A stretch of 64,000 bases of DNA from Rutpela maculata (lineage: Eukaryota; Arthropoda; Insecta; Coleoptera; Cerambycidae). The stretch's first letter is position 1. Each line of letters starts with the position of its first letter. The notes beneath the pieces are model-generated. The model was not told the DNA's origin and searched no databases. It saw only the letters and a list, made by a program, of their open reading frames with translations. The translations under genes and the position numbers were made by a program. This document shows, in pieces, positions 43,141 to 55,016 of this stretch. The stretch spans positions 112,555,519 through 112,619,518 of the forward strand of contig OW386286.2 in NCBI GenBank assembly GCA_936432065.2, in the 5' to 3' direction.

Positions 43141-45469
43141 GGTCCTGGCTCTAGTTCCTGTAGGAAATATTGAGTAGTGAGATTTTGTTTTCAGGAATAC
43201 TTAGTAGGTGTTTTAGCAAGTATTTTTGACTTGAGTGGACTTCCACCACCTGGTATATTTTCCCGCTATGTCGTCATTAAAGATGGCGGCCGCTCGATCA
43301 CAAGACTGCCTATATCTCTGTTAATACTTGACCGATTTGCATGGAAATTGAGTTAATAAGTTGTAATCACTTTTTATAAGGTGAATAGTAATCCTTTATT
43401 AACTATTTTTTGTTTTATTATTATTCTTTTTTTATTCATACAAAAAGATTCCTCCATATTTTGACTGAATAGGTTTTATATTGCAACAAATTCAATACTA
43501 CTGAGGGAAAAATAAGGTAATAATGATAATACCATGAAACCATGAATAAAGTGATATTATGTTATCATAAAAATCAATATTGAACCAGTGATAATATTAC
43601 AAACATGTTCATATTTTATTTAAAACGGATTCTTGCAAGATGAATCTGACCCCTCAACACTCTTACACTTACAGAAGGAGCAACAGATTAATTCATTTTC
43701 TCTACAAATGCATGAGGATTTGGCACATTTTAAACAACTACATGCCCCAACAAAGTCATCGGGATATTTTTTTAAGTTCTTTTCTGGCACCAAATCATCT
43801 TCTATCACGTCAAAACCAAATTCACAGGGGTCTAAGCGAACAACCATGTCATTCATACAGAGTTGCTGAAGGTATGTGTAGAAATAAGATCTCAACAAAT
43901 GCCCCTTAGCACTTCTGCGTGTAGGTGGCAAATCTTCAATATCTGTATTCTTTCCATGATGATACAGCCATAGTCTGAGTTCATCGAGAGATCTGCAAGA
44001 TGACCCCATTCGTAATAGCTGCACTAAGTATTCTTCTGCAGGTTTAAAGATTTTTTTCTATCTCATCCCAGTCATGTGATACTCCAAAGTTCTCCAAATA
44101 TGCTGTAGATGCACACTATTAAGAGCTGCTTTCTTGGTACCAAACTTACTTGTATAATCTGATCCAGATAGTGCATGAATGACTGGAAGCAAAGAGCATA
44201 AGTTTTGGCCCAAAAATCGCGTAGAATCACCAACTTCAGTGCGTACCCACATTGCTTCTACACCAAGTTGATGAAGAGTAACCCAGTGAAATAATGTTAA
44301 AACCATTATGTCAGTGTCAGCACTCACAAGAACGATCTTAGTAAACCCACACTGGCATGCATGCTTTGAACGAATCAGCATTCTAAAGTCAGCTTCCTCT
44401 ACTGACAAACAATTTATTTCTGGGTGATTTACTGGTTTCCCATTTTGCACATATGTATAGTTATATGATATCTTATCTTTTTCATCACCATAAAAGGCAC
44501 TAAAGGTGTGGTTAGTATTAATGGTGTTTGAATTAAATAATCTATCACTGTATTGGCAGTAAACTCTTGTAAGTCAGTTTGTTCCTTGATGATTCCCAGA
44601 AACTGCTGAGTTGGACCAGTAATGGAACCTCTTCAGAGATGTGGGCGATATCTATAACAATGCCCTTACCTTGCCTATGTAATCTTTCAGGTGCTCCAGC
44701 AAAGGTTTTCTGTTCATTCGTCATAACTTTTTGTATGGAATTCATGACATCCACAACATAACAAGTCTTCTCATCAGACTGAAACAGGTTATGGTCGCTG
44801 GAGGTGGTGCTACTATAAGATGTTTCTAGCTCCTCTAATAATGTACTTTTTTGTGGCTTTGTCAGCAACTCTTGATCATTAAACAGTGAACAGTTATCAG
44901 ATAGATCACACCGAAATAGCTCCTGCATGTCATATCCACGAGCTTGAGCTATTTGTATCATACGGTGAGCTGTAATGTTTGACACTTTTTTTGCAAGATT
45001 TAGCTGTAGGAGGACCCGTACTTGATGTTTTGTTGCTATCAAATGCTGGTAGCATGGCTTTGTGGATGGTATTTGATATCCTTGCTGTTTTGTCTTCATA
45101 CCGTGTTTTTGGGAGTGTAGAATACAAATCATCGCCAGTTTTAAATACGGTTGAAATCTTTTCCTTTGTATCTTGTGAAACCAGTGCTTTTGTCAGTGCT
45201 TTTGTCGACAGCACCTTCCATTAGCTTCATAAAGGTTAAATTAGTATAAAAAGTGCAAGTTTTATGAAAATCGGTCATGTATTAACAGAGATATAAACAG
45301 TTCTTGTGATCGAGCTCCCGCCATCTTTGATGACGTCATAACGGGTGTACCAGGTGGCGGATGTCCACCCAAGTCAGAAATACTCACTAAGACACCTACT
45401 AAGTATTCCCGAAAACAAAATCTCCCTACTCAAAATATCCTACAGAAGTAAGTACAGGTACAGGACTAT
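43141..45469 (-). mobile_element. Long-TIR DNA element carrying an EEAD/PIN-like gene
   Basis: Left arm 43141-43350 and right arm 45262-45469 are inverted copies: GAATACTTAGTAGGTGT against ACACCTACTAAGTATTC, and AGATATAAACAGTTCTTGTG against CACAAGACTGCCTATATCT. The interior holds one broken minus-strand gene. Size, arms and single gene suggest a DNA transposon, but I could not define a TSD. Confidence 0.75.
43620..45224 (-). pseudogene. EEAD (PIN-like) transposon protein, frameshifted
   Basis: Four minus-strand frames form one broken protein of roughly 500 residues. The N-terminal part (45214-44990) has DDLYSTLPKTRYEDK. A poly-T slip near 44990 leads into ITAHRMIQIAQARGYDMQEL and GKGIVIDIAHISEEVP (to 44545). 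After a further shift, 44450-44058 has SVEEADFRMLI, VSADTDIMVLT and ALSGSDYTSKFG. 44024-43620 has RRSAKGHLLRSYFY and a cysteine-rich tail (CSCLKCAKSSCICREN). EEAD...DTD...ALSGxDxTS is the pattern of a large uncharacterised invertebrate family often annotated as PIN-like; its acidic residues suggest a nuclease. Function is not established. Confidence 0.7.
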
Positions 45470-46306
45470 TTAGTGTATTTGTCTATTTTAGCAATTTCTA
45501 GTAAAAACTAACAGGTTAAAAAAATTAATTGATTTAAGAGCTTTTAAGAACATGATGACGCTACTTTAATTGCAAGTTGGTGGCGCAAAAGTAGTGGATT
45601 TGTCTACGTCATGATTTTCCCACTCCATGCTACTTTGTTAATTCATTTAATTACAACGAAAATATTAATTTGAAGAAATAAAAAAATATAGGTCGATTTA
45701 TGTCTCTTCATTTTTCATCTTATGTATTTATCTAAATATCATGCAAATATCTCATTCTCCAATTATTTTTTTATAAATATTAAATATTTTCGACAATTAC
45801 TCTTCAAATTTAGTGAAACTAAAATTCGTTTTCTTTACGTAGGCTTATTTCACTTGTAGAAAGGTTATAAGAGGGGTTCCGTTAACTCTAAACACAAGCT
45901 AGAAAGATTTCAGTAGGCACAAGCTCACATTCATAAGTGACGTTCAGTATATTTTTATTGATGAGTCCATATACGGTCGGTACTCAGGCAATCCACTTAT
46001 TCAATTCAAGAGGTAGCTCAATTATGGTTTTGGATGAATTTTAGAACGAATCTCTACGGTTGAACAGGGAACATGAATGTACATCATAGTAGATATGTAT
46101 ATGGATAAAACGTACTGTAATTTTTCATAAAATTATTGGTCTCGAATTTCGGTTTCTGTAATCATAATCATTTAGTTAAATTAAATGCTTATGTGCTTCT
46201 TGGGTTTCTGTCACTTAAAATAAAAATTGGAATATTTTCATCTAACGTTTCGGTTAACACCATAATCAGAGATACAACGTGACATAAATTAGTTAACCGA
46301 AGGCAA
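45470..46306. other. Unassigned region
   Basis: AT-rich; no ORF or repeat boundary recognised. Confidence 0.4.
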
Positions 46307-46578
46307 ATTTTTAATAGGGATTGCATTACCGGTTAACCGGTTAACCGGTTAACCGGTAAACATCACAAAAAACACATGACGATAATTATCGGTTATTTTA
46401 ATTTTTTACCGGTTATTTCGGCAAATTCTGAACTTACGATATGTCACGTATTCAACGTTTCTATTTATGTCAGTGACTAGTATTCACTAAATATAGAGTG
46501 ACTGTCCCAACACTGAGCACTTTTAACAATAAATAAATAATATTATAAAAAGTAAAACCCAAACACCAAGCCCTAAGG

Positions 46579-46791
46579 AATACAAGTAAGAGAGACATTG
46601 ACAATATCTTTCGACAGGAAATTGAATATTTCACTGCCTCAAATATCCATGGAAAACATTTAGAAGAATGTTATTACCAATTCTTATTAACTTATCGACC
46701 TACCAATATCGATAGAGGAAGGGCATTTTCAGTTGGTGGTATTCTATATACAAATATCAGACGACTAACAGATTCAGCTTTGAAAAACTAG
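46579..46791 (+). pseudogene. hAT transposase C-terminal dimerisation domain relic
   Basis: Reads NTSKRDIDNIFRQEIEYF, LLTYRPTNIDRGRAFSVGG and NIRRLTDSALKN before TAG. RxxxxxxxRxFSxxG...RxxLxD is the hAT C-terminal (Ras-like helix) signature. The upstream catalytic portion is missing. It lies in the correct orientation inside hAT TIRs. Confidence 0.8.
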
Positions 46792-46964
46792 CCCTTTTAA
46801 CGGGCTATTTTAAAAAAATATTGTATTTTAGATTAGGTATTCAGTAAATGCCCTATTTGAGTTTATGTTTGTAATTTTTGTTATTTACAGAATAATTATT
46901 TATTTAAATTTATTTCATTTATATTTTTTCCTTTTGATAAAACCTTTTGTTTGTTCATTATAAT

Positions 46965-47770
46965 AATAATAATAATACATTTATTTTACTCAAAGTAAAA
47001 ATGGTACAAATTGAACTGTAGAGCTCTTATTCCATTTGCCCAAATACAAATAACCTAAATCTAAGATTATAAAAAGATTATAAAAAAATATTAATACATA
47101 TAAATCTAAAATTTCAAGAAAAAAGGTTAAAAATAAATAAAATTATATCGGAAAAAGAAAAAGAAATATACGCGCATCCACAACGCAGCATCAAGTCTCC
47201 TCAGAAGCAGGAGACTTGACATCAGCCAAAATGTAATTTTTGACAACTTTAATAAAAAAAAATTTTATTTATATTTTTGATATTCATTTGGAAGTTCATT
47301 CCAAAGATGAGATGCAAAATACGTAAATGATCTTTGAAAAATCGCAGTTTCATGCTGAGGCACCAAAAAATTTTGTATCTTGTATTATGCAAGTGATCTT
47401 GTGAAATTAACTTATTTCTTAAGTACTGAGGTTCGTCATTACGAATTATTCGCCAATATGTGTGAGCATATGTAAACGTCTGCGGTTTTCCATGTTTAAT
47501 ATGCTATGTTTATTTAGATGTGGTGATAATATGTCGTCTATATGGGATACTATAAATATAACGCATACATGAATTTTGAAGTTTTTGAATTTTCTTTTTT
47601 GCTGACGCCGATAACTTTCCATATACAACATCACCATAATCAACTAAAGATAATACGAGTGAATCACAAAATTTTGATTTACACTCTCTAGATATGTCTT
47701 TCGCAAAACTGTATAATTTTTTCAATCGACTGTAAGCGAATTTCAATTTGGAAAAAATATGTTTCTCAAA
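46965..47770 (-). pseudogene. CR1-like non-LTR relic (ORF2 C-terminus)
   Basis: Minus strand 47746-47520 gives FAYSRLKKLYSFAKDI, LVDYGDVVYGKLSASAKKKI and QKLQNSCMRYIYSI. After shifts, 47390-47270 gives VPQHETAIFQRSFTYFASHL then WNELPNEY, the standard ending of CR1-like ORF2. The 3' tail on this strand is ATTATTATTATT. It was inserted into the hAT element. Confidence 0.8.
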
Positions 47771-48056
47771 GCCTAATTATATTAATTATACGTATATAAA
47801 AATGTTTTTTGTTAAATTTAGATAATGTACATGGAAAAAGACAATTGCCATTATCGCCATCCTAATCATTTATTCTAAAAATTACCGGTAAATACCGGTT
47901 AACCGGTTATTTACATTTTTATTTACCGATTTACCGGTTATTAAAATTTCCGGTAAATTGCAATCCCTAATTTTTAACAATATAATATTTGTTAAATTGT
48001 GTTTTTTTTCTCCGACAGGCCTGAATAGTGACGATCTCAGAATCTGCTCCTATTAA

Positions 48057-48117
<61 letters not shown>

Positions 48118-48244
48118 TATGTTTTTGGATTGCATTTATAACTGTCTTAAATCGAAATTTTGTATTGGTATGATAATTTTCTGAATGTGATTAATCTTAA
48201 TGTCACAATTTCTAGATTTTAAAAAACTCAATATGCACCCTATG

Positions 48245-48911
48245 CACTACTTCCACATCCAGATTCTCTATCCAAGTCACTCACAACGAAAAAACTTTGT
48301 ATGTGAAAATAATTGTATATGGAACTTTAATAATATAATATTTGAAATCCTCTACCCCAAAAACCCATAAAACCATACCCCACATCGGTAGTGGGGTGGG
48401 GGTGGTGACAAGGGGGTGGTAGTGGGGGTGGATGAAGTAAAAAAATATTTTGAGGTTTCTTGTTCTTGTACATACACTAAATCAATTTTTTTTTCCATCC
48501 CCTTTAATAAGGGGGTGGGGGTGGTAATGGGGGTAGCTAATGCCAAACATTTTTTTGAGACCTTAGCTTCTCTTGTATTTACTAAATACCAATTTTATGG
48601 ACTCTTACCTGCTTTATTTAGCCATTTACCCCAAATTTACCCCCCAACCCTTCGTCGGAACAACATGAAAATATAATCTAGTTCCAGATCTAGTTAAAGT
48701 ACATATGTGTACCAAATTTCAAGTCAATATCTTAAACGGTTCCAGAGTAAACGTGCGCACAAAAAAAAGTTACAGACAGACCGATAGACAGAAATTTTTT
48801 TTGCTCAAACTTAAAATCTCGACGTTTCATGACATTTTAAGCTTATTTGAACAATAAAAATTTTGAAAATTTTTTTTGTCGTTACTATACTTCCACTGGA
48901 TTTGGAAGTAA
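48245..48911 (+). mobile_element. HINE-like copy 13
   Basis: Starts at CACTACTTCCACATCC and so lacks the first ~20 bp. It ends CTGGATTTGGAAGTAA, a variant shared only with copy 14. Confidence 0.85.
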
Positions 48912-50589
48912 AATATCTATCTAGACACCAAAACCTAATATATATATACTCAGCCATTGTATTGGTTAGATAAACCGGAACGAAAATTTTTTGCGGGACT
49001 TCAATACAGGGACTGGATTTTATATGGGTATTAAGATTTTGTTTATATTAGGTACAGCATTTGATAAAGTAAATAAAACTAAACTTCTCAACTGTATTTC
49101 TCAGTTATTTCTTATTGAGATTTAAACATTTAGACAATATGTTATAAATATTTTAACTTATTCACATACATAACTCTTATATGTATTTTATTATTGGCAT
49201 GATAAAATGAAGCAAGTCAACAATATAATTTACCCCATTATTACTAATTTAGTAAATTGAAGTACTTTTGCTTAAGTACTGTTGCTGTATTTGTATTTAT
49301 GCATTTATATTCTCTTATTTAAATACTGTTTTAACTGACCTATATATGTGCTATTAAACTTGTTACAGTCTATTGTATAGATGATATTAGTTTCTTTTTC
49401 ATTATGCATGGAATATTTATTATTATTTTTAATTAGTTGATTAATTTTAGTGTACATTTTTTATAACTGGTCGATAAAAATGTTTCAAATCTTTGATTGT
49501 TTGAGTATAGTTGGCTACACACTTATTATGCGTGTAGTCAACCTTACTTACTTGTTTACTTTTTTTTTTAATTTACAGATCTCGGATGGGACAATTGATT
49601 TAAAATATTTGTTAAATCATTAATGATACTTTTTGCAGTTAGCTGACCACTTGAAATTAGAATTTAAATATCTCTGAGACCAAACATTTTCAGTGGGTTT
49701 TAATAATACCAACTTTATTGTTCTTCATTGTGACATCCAAGAAATGTATAACGTTATCTTTTTTAATTTCGACAATAAATTGCAGTCTTTAATTTTAGTA
49801 TTATAGATAACGCTCATAAGATAACTTCTTAAGTCTTTATTATACTTTTCACAGAAAGGAATAGTATATTGTATTTACTATTTTACTTTTCTAACATTAC
49901 AGATATATCGTTTGTAGAGAAAAATGTTCATATCATTGTGCTGATGACCAAATTATGAATAACTTTCAACATGTCCATCTGTCTGTCCATTCGTCACGTT
50001 TCTTATAAGTAAAATAACTAATAAATGGGTGATCGTTTTGAAATTTGCACAGAAATTAGCGTTAGCTACAGAAAGAACCCTTTAATTAAAAAAAAATCGA
50101 CTGGTAAATATGAAAGTTATTAAATCTTTTAATAAATAAATTGTACATGAAGAATGTACATGAAGACGGTTGAAATACTTGATAAGATTTTACAAAAATA
50201 AAAATACTACATAATATGCTGACGAGCATTTCGCTAACCTGGCTGAAATCAAGTAGTAAAAAATTAGAATTAGTAAAAATATAGCAATTACTGGTAGGTA
50301 CTCAAAAATGTGGGTGATCATTTTATATGGAAATTTGGGTCCCCTTACAGGTCAAATAAATAAAAGGCTTTGAATTACTGATCAAAAATGTTAATGGGCA
50401 CTTTTTTATAGGACGCCGCCGAAAGATTGAACAGGGGATTTATATTAGCTTCTTCTCGCTACTTAATGAAGTAAATAAATCACGTCATTTGTTCCAAGAC
50501 CATTTTTGGGCCCAATCATAACCTTCTCGGTTAAGGCCCTTGTATTTCTTAATTCTACCGTAATCCACATACAATCCTGACATGCAGGA

Positions 50590-50763
50590 AGCAAGAAGTA
50601 CTTCGTTTATGTACGGCTAGATAGAGATGAGAATGGTGTGAATGCGATCGCTGGCTATTGCTGCCAGTGCAAGAATGGTCTGCGCACAGTGGGTTGTTGT
50701 GTTCATGTCTTTACTATTTTGTGGTACATACCTAGGCCACGGAAAGCATTTTACAACTCTTAG
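50590..50763 (+). pseudogene. SWIM zinc-finger protein fragment (copy A)
   Basis: 58 codons: SKKYFVYVRLDRDENGVNA, IAGYCCQCKNGLRTVGCC, VHVFTILWYIPRPRKA, then TAG. The CxC...CxH pattern followed by a hydrophobic helix with LWY is a SWIM zinc finger of the type found in uncharacterised, repeat-associated invertebrate proteins. The frame is broken upstream by TGA near 50578. Copy B has one codon fewer in the loop. Confidence 0.7.
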
Positions 50764-50821
50764 TGGATTGTGTGAGTTGGACGAAAACCCGACTCTTATC
50801 TGATGCAACCAGATTACTTCT

Positions 50822-51210
50822 TCCCCCCCCCGTTTTCGAGGATGCCGAACACCGTGGTGGTGGCAGAATTTCTCGTTAAGGTGATCCACTCCCGCAAACG
50901 ACCAAAAACCAGCCCCAAACGGGGTCAAACGTGTACTAAAATTGTCTGAGGGACTCTTACTTGGTAATCCCCCGTTTTCGAGGATGCTGAACACCGTGGT
51001 GGTGGCAGAATTTCTCGTTGGGGTAACCCACCTCCGCAAACGGCCAACAACCACCCACAAACGGGGGTCAAACGCGTATTATCATTGTTTGGTGATCCCC
51101 GTTTCGAAGATGCTGAACACCGTGGTGATGGTGGAATTCCTCCCCGGAGTGACCCACCTCCATAAATGGTCAATAACAATCCTACAAAGGGGTGAAAGTG
51201 CGTTCTCAGC
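50822..51210. repeat. ~130-bp tandem repeat (GTTTTCGAGGATGC units)
   Basis: Three units with CCCCGTTTTCGAGGATGC(C/T)G, AACACCGTGGTGGTGGCAG and CAAACG(A/G)CCAA blocks start near 50827, 50970 and 51095. Related units occur inverted at 52240-52460, and once at 62712-62820. Confidence 0.8.
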
Positions 51211-51398
51211 ATACCCACAGGCAATGCTACATAGGAAAAAAACATTAAAATGTCACCTTGATCTCGTCAACAAAGTAGTTATCTTCATTTACTGTGGAGC
51301 TGAAAAAAGATGAATGTATATTTTTTGTACATATTTTTTAGGAAAAATAGGTTTATGTAATAATTGAAACATCTGATTTATTTAATTATAATATATTA
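51211..51398. other. Spacer
   Basis: No gene recognised. Confidence 0.4.
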
Positions 51399-51400
51399 TA

Positions 51401-52164
51401 CAACGTGATCTACCAAGAAATGCGGAAAATAAAATGGTGTGCTAGTCTTCAATGTGGGAAAGCCCCTGCAAAATTTTAGAGGATTCTGAGGTAATTTAGT
51501 ATATTAAATTATTAGTCAATTTGCGAAGGTACACTACTGATGTTGAGTAAGTCCCGACCTAATTCTGAAGAGGTCGACGAATTAATTGGCATAAAAAGTG
51601 AGCCGGCCGGCGAGATCAAAAAAAGCGATCCAGCAGCAGGTAGTCAACATTGTTGGTACGCTTTGAAGATAATTGGAATTCCAGCGGACCAATTCACTTT
51701 TACGAATGAGTTCAAAGCATGCCGACAAGGCTGGCTCCGTGCCACTGGATCGTGTGTAGACCCCTAGACAGTCGCGTTTTTTGCTTCCGGTCGAACAATA
51801 GTTACACGGCCGTGTCATTGACCGGTTTAACTAAATATCTCGTATATCTGCTTTTCATTTCAGTATAAGATCAACGTCTTCGATTTATTTCGGTATTTTT
51901 GTAGTGTGATTTGATTAAAACCAAAAGTCACTTCTATCTTATTATCCAGCTTTGCCTTGAGTAGTGTCAATCCCAAGTCTGATAAAGTGATCATGGTTGT
52001 TACCGCGTTACGTTAGATTAGTTGAAGTCATTGGCGGCGCATTCCTACAAAAAAAATAAGGTAATTTTTTTGGTCATTTTTTTAAAAATATTTCATTTTT
52101 TTTTACTCCTTTCGGTGGGACAACCTACTGTTAAATTTTCCGCATGTCCTGGTAGATCACGTTG
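51401..52164. mobile_element. Tc1/mariner-type non-autonomous element (764 bp)
   Basis: TIRs CAACGTGATCTACCAAGAAA and the complement of GTCCTGGTAGATCACGTTG, about 30 bp, flanked by TA (51399-51400, 52165-52166). A 75-codon frame at 51540 has no recognisable motif and may be the remains of cargo or chance. Confidence 0.82.
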
Positions 52165-52166
52165 TA

Positions 52167-52560
52167 TAAAATATTTTTATTGATTATTTTTTTTGCCACT
52201 GAGGGGGTGAAAGTTATCAGGCACTCGATTCGTGGTCTTCTCAGTGTTCAGCATGCTCGAAAATGAGAGGAAAACCTTTTTGTCCAGTGGTACGATGGCA
52301 GGGTCCAGGGTTCTCCCCATAATTGACATGCTCGAAAACGGAGGATCAATAAGTTAGATTCCGTGAAACATTGTCAATACCGTTTGACCCAGTTTGGGGA
52401 TGGTTTTTTGGCCTTTTGCCTTACGAGAAATTCAGCATCCTCGAAAACGGGGGGGGGGGGGGGGGAGCTACTTTCGTTGCATCAGACAATAGTCGGGGTT
52501 TTTCGGGTATTTTTCCGACTCACACAATCCACTATCTTCTTTGGCCAGCAAGCTTCTTGG
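52167..52560. other. Inverted GAGGATGC repeat units up to the gap
   Basis: Inverted relatives of the 50822-51210 repeat (GCATCCTCGAAAACGGG near 52434), a poly-G run of about 18 near 52451, then unassigned sequence to the assembly gap. Confidence 0.55.
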
Positions 52561-52760
52561 NNNNNNNNNNNNNNNNNNNNNNNNNNNNNNNNNNNNNNNN
52601 NNNNNNNNNNNNNNNNNNNNNNNNNNNNNNNNNNNNNNNNNNNNNNNNNNNNNNNNNNNNNNNNNNNNNNNNNNNNNNNNNNNNNNNNNNNNNNNNNNNN
52701 NNNNNNNNNNNNNNNNNNNNNNNNNNNNNNNNNNNNNNNNNNNNNNNNNNNNNNNNNNNN
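52561..52760. other. Assembly gap (200 N)
   Basis: Two hundred N. The left flank is not Dong sequence and the right flank begins inside a Dong ORF, so at least one element boundary is hidden here. The true length is unknown. Confidence 0.99.
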
Positions 52761-53347
52761 TATGGGATAGACGAAACACCAGTGCTGCCTTACGCTCCGG
52801 GGGATATTGAGTCCGTTGTGGGAAATGAGAAGTGTCTAATTTATTGGAACTACTCTTTTCCCACCGTCAGGCAAATACAAGCCAACAAGCCTGACGTAGT
52901 ACTCCTCGACCATCAACTCAAGACAATGTTCGTCGTGGAGTTCTCGGCTCCCGCGGAGAACAACATTGTCTTGAAGGAGGAGGAAAAACGGACAAAATAT
53001 CGAGATCTGCTCTTCGAACTCCGCAGACTGTATCCAGACCATACTGTTAAGATAGTGGTACTGATCATAGGAGCCCTCGGTGGAACGAGACACACACTGC
53101 TTTCGGAACTCAAGATCATACCGGCATGCCGAAATTCGGCAGAGATCTTAGCCGGCAGAATGCAGAAGGCCGTCATTCTTGGTTCATTACGTCTGCTCAG
53201 GGCACACGATTCCCGGACCCAGTAGTCACTTACCCCACGGGCGTGGGGAGTGGCTACCGGTACTACCAGCTCCCCTCTGTGAGGGTCGGAGCCACAGAGA
53301 AGGGTGACTGGTTTTTAGCTCGCTAAAAAAAAAAAAAAAAAAAAAAA
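52761..53347 (+). mobile_element. Dong/R4 element, 3' part after the gap
   Basis: The ORF continues from YGIDETPVLPYAPGD to ...LLRAHDSRTQ and stops at 53223-53225. The ~100-bp 3' UTR follows, then an A-rich tract into (TAA)n. It includes the endonuclease motifs KPDVVLLDHQ and VVEFSAPAE. The sequence is closer to the 55040 copy than to the 4366 copy (shared ILAGRMQKA and HDSRTQ). Confidence 0.9.
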
Positions 53348-54672
<1,325 letters not shown>

Positions 54673-54677
<5 letters not shown>

Positions 54678-55016
54678 TAATAAAATTAATAAATATTCCG
54701 AACTTAAAAGAGAAATAAAAAGAATATGGAACCTGGAGAAAGTAGACATCGTCCCAATAATAATTTCCTCAATGGCACTGATCCCTAAGAACCTAAAAGA
54801 AAATCTAATAAAACTGAATATCCCGGAGAGTACCTACCATCTTATGCAGAAATCCGTTATTTTAGATGCCACTAATATAGTAAGATCGTTTCTAGAACCT
54901 TAGACCCGGAGCAGTGATCTTGCCTTTAGGGCCGATCATAGCCTGGTTAACAAATCACGGTTATAGCGCCAGTAAAAAAAAAAAAAAAAATAATAATAAT
55001 AATAATAATAATAAGA
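54673..55016 (+). mobile_element. 3' end of a second R4-like family plus TAA tail
   Basis: An insertion in the TAA run. 54694-54903 encodes YSELKREIKRIWNLEKVDIV, PIIISSMALIPKNLKENL and YHLMQKSVILDATNIVRSFL, then TAG. This is the C-terminal end of REL-endonuclease non-LTR proteins, but not the Dong family next to it. The 3' UTR ends GGTTATAGCGCCAGT, followed by A-rich sequence and (TAA)n at 54991-55014. It is strongly 5'-truncated. Confidence 0.75.
54694..54903 (+). pseudogene. C-terminal fragment of R4-like endonuclease-RT
   Basis: About 69 codons ending at TAG, with the E-I-K-R-I-W...VPIII...LIPK...LMQKSVILDAT...VRSFL pattern of the C-terminal end of restriction-like-endonuclease retrotransposon proteins. 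It is open throughout but lacks its start and most of the protein. Confidence 0.7.

Larger units (their letters stand above)
46315..47969 (+). mobile_element. hAT element with 8-bp TSD, degenerate
   Basis: TIRs TAGGGATTGCATTACCGG and the complement of CCGGTAAATTGCAATCCCTA. TSD ATTTTTAA at 46307-46314 and 47970-47977 is perfect. Several ACCGGTTA repeats lie next to each end. It contains the end of a hAT transposase (46579-46791) and a nested minus-strand CR1-like relic (46965-47770). Confidence 0.92.
48057..50940. repeat. Segmental duplication, copy A (partner 59496-62820)
   Basis: Starts with an (AAT)n run (48055-48115), followed by ATTATGTTTTTGGATTGC and a colinear match to copy B through HINE copy 13, an AT-rich body and the SWIM relic. 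It ends near CAAACG(T/C)GTACTA. The AT-rich body (48912-50580) has no gene. Small indels distinguish A and B, and B carries an extra 455 bp at 61201-61655. Confidence 0.93.

Noticed and set aside
51540..51767. 75-codon ORF inside the 764-bp Tc1-type element
   Set aside because: No motif or homologue is recognised, and the element looks non-autonomous.
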